A DNA stretch of 64,000 bases, taken from positions 141,358 to 205,357 of the forward strand of contig QPGA01000001.1 of assembly GCA_003332265.1 (NCBI GenBank), given 5' to 3'. Every line of letters starts with the position of its first letter. Position 1 is the first letter of the stretch. The DNA is from Candidatus Accumulibacter meliphilus. GTDB taxonomy: Bacteria > Pseudomonadota > Gammaproteobacteria > Burkholderiales > Rhodocyclaceae. Positions 56,882 through 64,000 of the stretch are shown piece by piece. Below the pieces are notes generated by a model. That model did not search any database. It was given only the letters and a program-made list of their open reading frames with translations, and was not told where the DNA came from. Position numbers and translations under genes: made by a program.

Positions 56882-57226
56882 GGCGGAGGAAGGGGCGTTT
56901 TGGCAAAACGATCGGCGCGCTGCCGCGGGTCGTGTTTCGGAAGCAGTAGCTGTCTATGTTGTCGCAAGCCCTGGCGCAACGCAACGGGCTGTAGCGGTCG
57001 TGAGCCGGGAAGCTGGAGAGCGGAAGGCTCGCTACGACACTGCAAGTATTGTGATCGGTCCCGGCCTTGTTCCGGCGCACGCGCTGTGCGGGTCATGTCA
57101 TGACCATTAAAGTTCAAGATTTTTTTTTGTAGATTTGTAATTGATTGTAATTGACTGGCCACGCAAAACGGGTAGATACTGCGCCTCGCAGCGCTGGGAC
57201 GTCTAACCAAAAACATGGAGGTGCCT
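56882..57226. other. divergent intergenic region with element fragment
   Basis: Between DOMON-like (minus) and the permease (plus). Contains CATGTCATGACCATTAAA (57093-57110), which matches the end of the three-hairpin element (GTCATGACCGTTAA), so a truncated copy. It is followed by an AT-rich stretch with nine T (57120-57128) and TTGTAATTGATTGTAATTGA, likely holding the permease promoter. No gene seen. Confidence 0.6.
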
Positions 57227-58632
57227 GTGTTCGGTATTCTGGGGATTGTACTTTCGCTGGCGCTGCTGATCGGCCTCGCCTATCGGGGCTGGAACGTGAT
57301 CGTCCTGGCGCCGATCTGTGCCACCGTCGGGCTGCTCTTTGGCTCGCTCGACGCTCCGATCATTGCGACCTACACACAGGTCTTCATGCCCGCACTGGGC
57401 AACTACCTGATCAAATTCTTCCCGCTGTTCCTGTTGGGCGCCGTCTTCGGCAAGCTGATGGACGACTCCGGTTGTGCACAGACCATCGCTCACAAGATTG
57501 TCGAGTGGACTGGAAGAGAACGGAACGCGCGATCATCGCCATCATCCTGGCCTGCGCTGTCCTCACTTACGGCGGTGTGTCGCTTTTCGTCGTTGCTTTC
57601 GCCGTCTTCCCGGTCGCCATGCAGATGTTCCGCGAGGGAAACCTGCCGAAACGGCTGATCCCGGCGTCCATCGCGCTCGGTTCCTTCACTTTCACGATGA
57701 CGGCACTACCGGGTACGCCGGCCATTCAGAACGCCATCCCGATCCCCTACTTTCACACCGATACCTTCGCTGCGCCCGGTTTGGGCATCATCGCCGCACT
57801 GGTGATGTTCGTTTGCGGCAGCGCCTGGCTGATGTTTCGCGCGCGGCGTGCGCGCCTTGCCGGGGAAGGTTATGGCGACCACGCCCAGGAGAAGGTGGCA
57901 GCCAATCCAACGCCGGCGCCGGCGGGGCACATGCCTTCCTTCACGGTGGCGATCATGCCGATCCTGTTGGTGCTGGTGCTCAACTTCGTGTTCAGCAAGT
58001 ACTTCGTCCCGGCAATGGATACCGACTACCTGGCGCTGCCCACGTACGGCAAGACAACGGTAGCGGCGGTCGGTGGTATCTGGTCCATCATCATGGCCAT
58101 GCTGATCGCCTGTATCGTGCTCGTCGGCCTGACCTGGAAGCGCTTCCAGAACGTTCGCCAGTCGGTGACCGATGGCGCGCTCGGCTCGATGCTGCCGATC
58201 CTCAACGTCGGTTCCGAAGTCGCCTATGGCGCGGTGATCGCCAGTCTGGCTTCCTTCCTGCTCGTCCGGGACTGGCTGATGACCCTGACCGATAACCCGA
58301 TCATTGGCCTGGCAATCGTGGTCAACGTCCTCGCCGGTATTACCGGATCGTCCTCGGGCGGCATGAGCATCGCCCTGCAGGCCGTCGGGCAGACCTACCT
58401 GGAGCTGGCGCAGGCGGCCGGCATCAGCCCGCAGATCCTGCATCGCGTCGCGACGCTCGCTTCCGGAGGGCTCGACGTGCTGCCGCACAGCGGCGCGGTA
58501 ATTACCCTGCTGGCCATCTGTCAGATGAATCACCGGCAGTCCTACTTCGACATCTTCATGGTCTCGGCTATCTTTCCGCTGACGGCGATGGTGGTGGTGA
58601 TCGTCCTCAACGGTATGTTCGGCACTTTTTGA
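57227..58632 (+). pseudogene. GntP-family permease, frameshifted
   Basis: The N-terminal part reads from the GTG at 57227 (GGAGGT upstream; an ATG lies at 57215): VFGILGIVLSLALLIGLAYRGWNVIVLAPICA...FFPLFLLGAVFGKLMDDSGCAQTIAHKIVEWTG. Near 57505-57525 the phase changes; in the new frame ERAIIAIILACAVLTYGGVSLFVVAF runs to the end with the family motif SSSGGMSIALQAV and LPHSGAVITLLAICQMNH. A one-base insertion or loss is enough. About 470 residues expected, twelve membrane segments, gluconate or similar organic-acid uptake. Could be a sequencing error; all the rest is intact. Confidence 0.85.
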
Positions 58633-58643
58633 GGAGCAAGCCC

Positions 58644-59456
58644 GTGCGCATGCTTATCGTCTTCCTCGCCGCGCTGCTGGCCTGGGCGCCGCATCTGGGT
58701 GCAAGAGAACGGGATGAGCTTCGTCTGCTGGCCGCGGAACTGCCGCCCTATACTTTCCAGATCCCGCCGGTCAGTGTCGGCGACACGCCTGGCGTAAAGC
58801 AGGGTTTTGTTTATGAGCTGGTGAGCGAAATGGCCAAGCGCGTCGGCCACAGCGGCGTCATCGAGTTCATGCCCTGGGACGCAGCGCAGCGCATCGCTCA
58901 GACGCAGCCGAACATCGGCATCCTGGCCCTGACCCGCAGTCCCGAGCGGGAAGACAAGTACAGCTGGCTGGCAAAGCTCTACACCGACGATCTGGTTGTC
59001 GTCGGCGGCGCCGGCATCGACGTCGCTAGCCTCGACAAGGTCAAGGATCGCCCGATCGGCGTGCTCAGCAACTCTGGCGCCGAAGCGCTGCTCGAAGAGC
59101 GCGGCTTCAAGCGTATCCGGCCCCATCATGAGGAGTGGATGAACGCGCGCCAGATGCAGCAGCGGCGGATCGACGCCTGGCTCGCACCGCGGCTGATGAT
59201 CATCTACGGCATGCGCGAGGTCGGCGGCAACCTCGAGGCGCTCAACTTCGGCGAGATCGTGCGCGAGAGCGGGATATACCTCGCCGGCTCGAAAGATCTG
59301 CCCGACGCGGAAGTGCAGAAATGGCAAAAGGCTCTTGACGAAGTGAAGGCCGACGGCACCTATCAGCGCATTGCCGACCAATACAACCGTCTGAAGATCG
59401 AGCCGATACCCGATGATCTGCGGCGGCGTTTCAGCCAGCCGGTGTGGACCAACTGA
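58644..59456 (+). CDS. periplasmic solute-binding protein (SBP_bac_3 family)
   Basis: 270 residues from a GTG at 58644 with GAGGAG upstream; an earlier TTG at 58629 is less likely. Signal peptide to about LGARE, then the amino-acid type binding fold: LRLLAAELPPYTFQIP, FVYELVSEMAKRVGH, AQRIAQTQPNIGILALTRSPEREDKYSW, RPIGVLSNSGAEALLEERGF. The C-terminal motif ADGTYQRIADQYNR is typical. Eleven bp after the permease stop, so cotranscribed. Such proteins also act as free-standing receptors; no ABC transporter is nearby. Confidence 0.88.
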   Translation: MRMLIVFLAALLAWAPHLGARERDELRLLAAELPPYTFQIPPVSVGDTPGVKQGFVYELVSEMAKRVGHSGVIEFMPWDAAQRIAQTQPNIGILALTRSPEREDKYSWLAKLYTDDLVVVGGAGIDVASLDKVKDRPIGVLSNSGAEALLEERGFKRIRPHHEEWMNARQMQQRRIDAWLAPRLMIIYGMREVGGNLEALNFGEIVRESGIYLAGSKDLPDAEVQKWQKALDEVKADGTYQRIADQYNRLKIEPIPDDLRRRFSQPVWTN

Positions 59457-59582
59457 GGCAGTTTTGACTCATGGCGGGCTTCGCCGACTGGCCTCGATTG
59501 TGGGCCGTACGGCGACGGGTTTTGAACTCGCCATGGCATGGCATGAACACGGAGGCTGCTGGCGCGCGACCCGCTTTGGCAC

Positions 59583-59888
59583 TCAGCAAGCGCTCAGGCC
59601 GTGCAGCTCGCAGAGCAGACGCTTTACGTAGGCGAGCACGATCCACAGCCAGAAGCTCAGGAAAAACGCAACAAAGGGAAGGTGCCGGTCGAGGACCACT
59701 TTCGGTGTTAGCCAGCGGCACACGCCAAGCACCGGTCGGGTAATCACCTCGAACAGCCGATAGATCGGATTGCTGGCACGTCTGGTGCCCGCGAGCAGTG
59801 CCACCGCACCTTGCCCGAGCAGCGAGAGCAGGGCGACCTCGACCAGCGCACGCAAGATGGAGACGACAAACAGATCGGGGTGGCTCAT
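59583..59888 (-). CDS. small membrane protein, YggT-like
   Basis: 101 residues from the ATG at 59888 (a GTG lies at 59894). Two hydrophobic segments (ILRALVEVALLSLLGQGAVALLAG and LPFVAFFLSFWLWIVLAYVKRLL) flanking an RLFEVITRPVLGVCRWLTPK loop, which is like YggT/YlmG family proteins. Function not known. Monocistronic. The following repeat lies upstream on the minus strand. Confidence 0.75.
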   Translation of the reverse strand: MSHPDLFVVSILRALVEVALLSLLGQGAVALLAGTRRASNPIYRLFEVITRPVLGVCRWLTPKVVLDRHLPFVAFFLSFWLWIVLAYVKRLLCELHGLSAC

Positions 59889-59942
59889 GCTCACGGTATT
59901 TTCAGGCTATCTTCTCAGCCTTGCTGCGGTGGTGCGTGCAGA

Positions 59943-60070
59943 CTAATGTAAAAGTCGCGTAAGCGACTCACGAATCCCCCCTTCTCCCCCTGCGGGAGAA
60001 GGGCCGGAGGAAGAGGGGGGACGGTCATGACTTTCATGATCTGGGCATCTCGACTGTCATGAGCGTCAAT
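59943..60070 (+). repeat. three-hairpin interspersed element, copy D
   Basis: CTAATGTAAAAGTCGC-GTAA-GCGAC (stem 59953-59968), CTTCTCCCCCTGCGGGAGAAG stem, GACGGTCATGACTTTCATGA and ending CTGTCATGAGCGTCAAT. In the last part the inverted repeat is imperfect: the ACCGTTA of the other copies reads AGCGTCA. The ATG of the downstream TPR gene is inside this end. Confidence 0.85.
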
Positions 60071-60658
60071 TTCGAGTATCGGCGACATTATGCCCGGGCC
60101 TGGTTGTGGCGTCTCTGCGGGCGCGACGAAAAAGCCTTTGCCGAATATCTGATCGCCCATCGTTTGCAGCCCGACGACCTGCCGTCGGCACGTCATCTGG
60201 CGTGCATCGCTGCCGAGAGCAAGCGTTACGCGGCGGCCGACAAATGGTTTGTCGAATGTCTGCGCCTGGCGCCCGACGATGCTGACCTGTATTACAACCA
60301 TGGTTTCGTTCTTGAGCAGGCGGGCTGTCCGCGCGCGGCGATTGCTGCATTCTCCGAGGCGCTGCGCCGCAAGCCGGCGCTCGATCGTGCGTGGTACGGA
60401 AGGGGACTGGCGCATGCTCGTCTCGGCGAACACGCCGCAGCGGCGGAAGCGTTTGCGCACGCGGTCGAACTGCAACCGATGCATGCTGATGCCTACTACC
60501 TGTGGGGAATGGCCTGTCATCACGCGGCGTGTCCGCAACAGCTCGAGGAGGTCGTCGAACGCCTGGTCAACTTTGACGCCAAACTCGCTGCCAGGTTGGT
60601 GCGTGACGTTGGGCGAGAAGATGATCTTGGCCCGCTTGTCCCCGAAATGCCTTTCTGA
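60059..60658 (+). CDS. TPR-repeat protein
   Basis: 199 residues without signal peptide, starting MSVNFEYRRHYARAWLWRLCG. About four TPR units (AFAEYLIAHRLQPDDLPSARHLACIAAESKRYAAADKWFVECLRLAPDDADLYYNHGFVLEQAGCPRAAIAAFSEALRRKP, and on). The ATG at 60059 is inside the last bases of repeat copy D; the residues after it look like the family already, so the start is probably correct and the repeat has donated it. A protein-interaction role; the partner is unknown. Confidence 0.8.
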   Translation: MSVNFEYRRHYARAWLWRLCGRDEKAFAEYLIAHRLQPDDLPSARHLACIAAESKRYAAADKWFVECLRLAPDDADLYYNHGFVLEQAGCPRAAIAAFSEALRRKPALDRAWYGRGLAHARLGEHAAAAEAFAHAVELQPMHADAYYLWGMACHHAACPQQLEEVVERLVNFDAKLAARLVRDVGREDDLGPLVPEMPF

Positions 60659-60756
60659 GCGACCGGACGCCAGCCGCCGCGTGTCGTATTATCATCATTT
60701 TCCTCGCCGGCTTTACTGTAATCGCCGGTCAACCTCGTCCAGCATAGGAGAAGCGC

Positions 60757-62760
60757 ATGTCGCTTGATCGTCACCCCATGGCCGCCTCGCTGCGCGTTTC
60801 CGATACCGGCAAGGTCGTTTCGGCCCGCGCCGCGGTGCGCCTCATCAATGACGGCGATACCGTCGCCACCGGCGGCTTCGTCGGCATCGGTTTTGCCGAG
60901 AATATTGCCGTGGCCATCGAGCAGCGCTTTCTCGAGGCGGCCGCGAGCGACGCTTCCGGCCTCGGCAGTCCACGTGATCTGACGCTGCTCTATGCGGCCG
61001 GGCAGGGCGACGGCAAGGAGCGTGGTCTCAATCACTTCGGCCATCATGGCTTGCTGAAGCGTGTTGTCGGTGGTCACTGGGGCCTGGTTCCCAAAATGCA
61101 GCAACTTGCCGTGTCCAATAGTATCGAGGCCTACAACCTGCCACAGGGTGTGATCACACACATGTTCCGGGACATCGCGGCAGGCAAGCCGGGAACGATC
61201 ACCCGTGTCGGACTCGGCACTTTTGTTGACCCGCGTTTTGGCGGCGGCAAGCTGAACGAGAAGACGACCGTCGACATCGTCCGCCTGATGGAGATCGACG
61301 GCGAGGAATACCTGTTTTACAAGTGCTTTCCGATCCACGTCGGCATCATTCGCGGCACCACTGCCGACCCTGATGGCAACGTCACCATGGAACGTGAGGC
61401 GCTGACGCTGGAAGCGCAGGCCATTGCCATGGCCGCCAGGAACTCCGGCGGCATCGTCATCGTGCAGGTCGAGCGTATTGCCGAGCGCGGCACGCTGAAC
61501 CCGCGTCAGGTGAAGATCCCCGGCATTCTGGTCGACTGCGTGGTGGTCGCCGAAAAGCCCGAGTACCACATGCAGACCTTTGTCGAGCAGTACAGTGCGG
61601 CTTTCGCTGGCGAGATCAAAGTGCCGATGTCGGCCATAGAGACCATGTCGATGAGCGAGCGCAAGATCATTGCCCGGCGCGCAGCGCTCGAACTGCGCGC
61701 CAACGCGGTAGTGAACCTGGGCATCGGCATGCCGGAGGGAGTGGCCAATGTTGCCGCCGAGGAGCAGGTCATCGACTTGCTGACGCTGACCGCCGAGCCC
61801 GGTGTGATCGGCGGCATCCCGGCCGGTGGGCTCAGCTTCGGTGCGGCCGTTAATGCCCAGGCGATTATTGATCAGCCCAGCCAGTTCGATTTCTATAATG
61901 GCGGTGGCATTGATATCGCTTTCCTGGGCCTGGCCCAGGCCGACCGCGAAGGAAACCTCAACGTTTCCAAGTTTGGTCCACGTCTGGCCGGCGCCGGTGG
62001 ATTCATCGACATCTCGCAGAACGCCAAGAAAGTGGTTTTCGTCGGCACCTTTACGGCCGGCAAACTGGAAGTGATGGTCGAAGACGGCAAACTGCGCATT
62101 CTCGAAGACGGCAAGGCGAAGAAATTCGTCGCTGCCGTCGAACACCGCACGTTCAGCGGCGAGCAGGCGGTCAAGTGGAACAAGCCAGTGCTCTACATCA
62201 CCGAGCGTTGCGTTTTTCGCCTCTGTGCCGAAGGGCTCGAACTGATCGAGATCGCGCCGGGGGTGGACCTGCAGAAGGATATTCTCGACCGGATGGACTT
62301 CATGCCGGTGATGCGCGGCGCACCGGCGCTGATGGAAGCGCGCATTTTCAGCGACGACCCGATGAAGCTGCGCCAGGAATTGCTGGCCATGCCGATGAGC
62401 GAGCGCCTCTCGTATGACGCCGACAAGAATCTGTTTTTCATTGATTTTTCCGGCTTGAGCGTGCGCAGCGCAGCAGAGATCGAGGAGATTCGGCAAGCTG
62501 TCGACAAGCAGTTGGCACCGCTCGGTCACAAGGTCAAGACGATCGTCAATTACGACCGCTTCTCGATCCTGCCGGAACTGGTCGACGACTACATCGCTAT
62601 GGTCAAGGATCTGATGGATCGTCACTACCACGATGTGACCCGCTACACCTCGAGCACTTTCCTGCGCATGAAGCTGGCCGAGGAGTTCGAGAAGCGGCAA
62701 GTGGCAGCGCAGGTCTTCGCCAGTGAGGCCGAGGCACATGGGCATTTCCGTACGCCATGA
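60757..62760 (+). CDS. acyl-CoA:acetate/3-ketoacid CoA-transferase (propionate CoA-transferase-like)
   Basis: 667 residues with fused alpha and beta halves. N-terminal half motif [23 protein letters not shown]; second half [21 protein letters not shown], then [18 protein letters not shown], where Glu347 corresponds to the catalytic glutamate of class I CoA-transferases. It moves CoA between short-chain acyl donors and acetate or propionate, feeding or draining polyhydroxyalkanoate pools. The last 130 residues ([36 protein letters not shown]...[18 protein letters not shown]) are an added alpha/beta domain present in this subfamily. AGGAGA precedes the ATG. Monocistronic. Confidence 0.92.
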   Translation: MSLDRHPMAASLRVSDTGKVVSARAAVRLINDGDTVATGGFVGIGFAENIAVAIEQRFLEAAASDASGLGSPRDLTLLYAAGQGDGKERGLNHFGHHGLLKRVVGGHWGLVPKMQQLAVSNSIEAYNLPQGVITHMFRDIAAGKPGTITRVGLGTFVDPRFGGGKLNEKTTVDIVRLMEIDGEEYLFYKCFPIHVGIIRGTTADPDGNVTMEREALTLEAQAIAMAARNSGGIVIVQVERIAERGTLNPRQVKIPGILVDCVVVAEKPEYHMQTFVEQYSAAFAGEIKVPMSAIETMSMSERKIIARRAALELRANAVVNLGIGMPEGVANVAAEEQVIDLLTLTAEPGVIGGIPAGGLSFGAAVNAQAIIDQPSQFDFYNGGGIDIAFLGLAQADREGNLNVSKFGPRLAGAGGFIDISQNAKKVVFVGTFTAGKLEVMVEDGKLRILEDGKAKKFVAAVEHRTFSGEQAVKWNKPVLYITERCVFRLCAEGLELIEIAPGVDLQKDILDRMDFMPVMRGAPALMEARIFSDDPMKLRQELLAMPMSERLSYDADKNLFFIDFSGLSVRSAAEIEEIRQAVDKQLAPLGHKVKTIVNYDRFSILPELVDDYIAMVKDLMDRHYHDVTRYTSSTFLRMKLAEEFEKRQVAAQVFASEAEAHGHFRTP

Positions 62761-63160
62761 GTCGGTCCGCCTGGCGAGCTGAGGCGGCGGGCTGCCCTGC
62801 TTCTTCTCTGCTGGCCGGCTCGCCTTCGGTGTAGGGCAGCCGCTCCGCTTGCGCAGGCGATTTGCCGCCGCACGGGCTTCGCTGGGCGGCGCTTCGCCGA
62901 GCTGCGCGGCTGCATGTCCTTTGCATTGAGCTTGGCGGCACAGCCGCTTTGCGTCCGCAGCCACGAGCTTGCCCTCCGCGTTCATCTTTTCATGCCGACA
63001 GCCTTGCCGTGTGGCGCGATCTGCGGCATGATCTGCCTCTATGACGACGATAGCCCGCATAGTTTTTTTTCTTTTATTTTGAGCCGATGAGCCAAGCACG
63101 TCGTCCCGTCTCGCCACTGCCGAGCCGCCCGCTGCCGACGGTTGCGACGACCTAGCGCGC
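62761..63160. other. non-coding stretch, possible dispersed repeat
   Basis: 400 bp without a supported gene. The part 62840-63000 has a strongly repeated look (GCCGCCGCACGGGCTTCGC, GGCGGCGCTTCGCC); on the minus strand it reads as an Ala/Arg-rich open frame. I have the impression of similar stretches recurring between genes in other betaproteobacteria, but cannot check. A run of eight T lies at 63063-63070. Confidence 0.5.
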
Positions 63161-64000
63161 ATGGGATCGCTGCTACGCCTGATCCGGGAACTCCTGCAAG
63201 AAGCTGCGCGAGACCTGGCGCCGACGCTGATTGTCGTCGCCATCTTCCAGGGGTTTTTCATCCAGCGCATGCCCGACAGCGCGGGCGCTCTGGTCGGCGG
63301 ATTTGCCGCTGTCCTCATCGGTCTCGCCCTGTTTGTTAAAGGGCTGGACGCGGCGATCTTTCCGGCCGGCGAGACGATGGCTTTCGATTTTGCCCGTCGC
63401 GGCTCCTTCCTGTGGCTGATGGCTTTTGCCTTTTGCATCAGCTTTGCCTCGGTCGCCGCCGAGCCGGCACTGATGGCCGTGGCCTACAAAGCCGAGGCAG
63501 TTTCCGGCGGGAGCATGGGGGCAACGACCCTGCGCATGGTGGCCGCTCTCGCCGTCGGCCTGTCGATCATGGTTGGCGTCTGGCGCATCGTGCTCGGCCA
63601 TCCGATTGCTCTCTATCTGATTCCAGGCTATCTGATCGTCGTTGGCCTGACTGCGCTTTCGCCTCCGGAACTGGTCGGTCTGGCCTTCGATTCGGGCGGC
63701 GTCGTCGCATCCACGGTCACTGCACCGCTGCTGACTGCCATGGGGGTCGGCCTGGCGGCGACCATTCGCGGCCGCAATCCAATGCTCGATGGCTTCGGTC
63801 TGATCGCTTTCGGCGCGCTGGCGCCGATGATCATCATTCAGCTCTACGGCATCGTCTTTTTTGTCCCTGCTGCAGCCGGCACCGCAGTGTTGATCATGCC
63901 CTCCATGGACGGGCATCACTTCGGCCCCGTGGAGATGCTCCTCAGCTTTCTGAACATGGTCAAGAACCTCTTGCCGATCATCGCCGTGGTCCTGTTTGCG
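63161..64000 (+). CDS. DUF1538 membrane protein (3' end outside window)
   Basis: Open from the ATG at 63161 to the last base, 280 codons with no stop. Six or more membrane segments. The DUF1538 pattern is visible: LIVVAIFQGFFIQRMP, GLALFVKGLDAAIFPAGETMAFDFA, AFCISFASVAAEPALMAVA, ITYxPGYLIVVGL-like YLIPGYLIVVGLTALSPPE, LAFDSGGVVASTVTAPLLTAMGVGLAATIRGRNPMLDGFGLIAF. Families of this type carry two copies of the domain; the second would follow outside. Transport function is suspected but not known. Confidence 0.9.
   Translation, partial: MGSLLRLIRELLQEAARDLAPTLIVVAIFQGFFIQRMPDSAGALVGGFAAVLIGLALFVKGLDAAIFPAGETMAFDFARRGSFLWLMAFAFCISFASVAAEPALMAVAYKAEAVSGGSMGATTLRMVAALAVGLSIMVGVWRIVLGHPIALYLIPGYLIVVGLTALSPPELVGLAFDSGGVVASTVTAPLLTAMGVGLAATIRGRNPMLDGFGLIAFGALAPMIIIQLYGIVFFVPAAAGTAVLIMPSMDGHHFGPVEMLLSFLNMVKNLLPIIAVVLFA

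Noticed and set aside
60520..63438. 972-residue open frame on the minus strand
   Set aside because: Antisense shadow of the CoA-transferase and flanks; the plus-strand reading has clear family motifs.

Overview
The window is a GC-rich bacterial chromosome segment that looks betaproteobacterial, most like the Rhodocyclales and in particular the Candidatus Accumulibacter group. The reasons are the gene order rpsP-rimM-trmD-rplS, the run xseB-ispA-dxs-folE2, a PEP-CTERM system (two PEP-CTERM proteins and the TPR lipoprotein PrsT), and overall codon use. The genus is an inference from memory of families and could be wrong. There are no rRNA genes, no CRISPR array, no transposase and no integrase; one tRNA gene (Lys, UUU) is present.

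Layout. 1-11.5 kb is housekeeping: the leuA 3' end, a DUF2069/WrbA pair, a large unknown protein, the ribosomal protein/tRNA methylation operon, the isoprenoid/folate operon, and a SpoIIAA-like/sulfurtransferase pair. 11.6-20.1 kb is a cell-surface region: a small exported Cys-rich protein, a subtilisin-like protease behind a cyclic-di-GMP-I riboswitch, PrsT, an unknown membrane protein, and a PEP-CTERM protein with a sigma-54 promoter. 20.3-31.2 kb is one long, mostly overlapping plus-strand operon for a hybrid type II secretion/type IV pilus-like machine: lytic transglycosylase, GspG, GspF, GspE, four small PilM/N/O/P-like proteins, a secretin carrying a cohesin-like C-terminal domain, and three more pseudopilins. 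31.3-35 kb holds a GAF protein, a small soluble protein, a DUF411 metal-binding protein and a His-rich DMT transporter. 35.2-42 kb is a decayed type I restriction-modification island with an embedded AbiE-like pair, ending at tRNA-Lys. 42.4-64 kb is mixed: a YdjM-like protein, a second PEP-CTERM gene, damaged oxoacid dehydrogenase and cytochrome genes, a GST, a lipoprotein, a sugar dehydrogenase, a damaged HigBA-like pair, an aldo/keto reductase, DNA polymerase IV with DUF1343 and DOMON-like genes, a frameshifted GntP permease with a binding protein, a TPR protein, a CoA-transferase and a DUF1538 protein cut by the window end.

Three things tie the window together. (1) The two PEP-CTERM genes, 24 kb apart, share an 18-bp motif (16/18 identical) upstream of a -24/-12 promoter, which fits a sigma-54 regulon. 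(2) A roughly 130-bp element with three hairpins occurs in four near-complete intergenic copies plus fragments; one copy supplies the start codon of a gene, and a related core is read through in hsdM. (3) Lesions (frameshifts, nonsense codons, internal deletions) are concentrated between 35 and 58 kb, while the first 35 kb reads cleanly. In two toxin-antitoxin-like pairs the antitoxin-side gene is intact and the toxin-side gene is broken.
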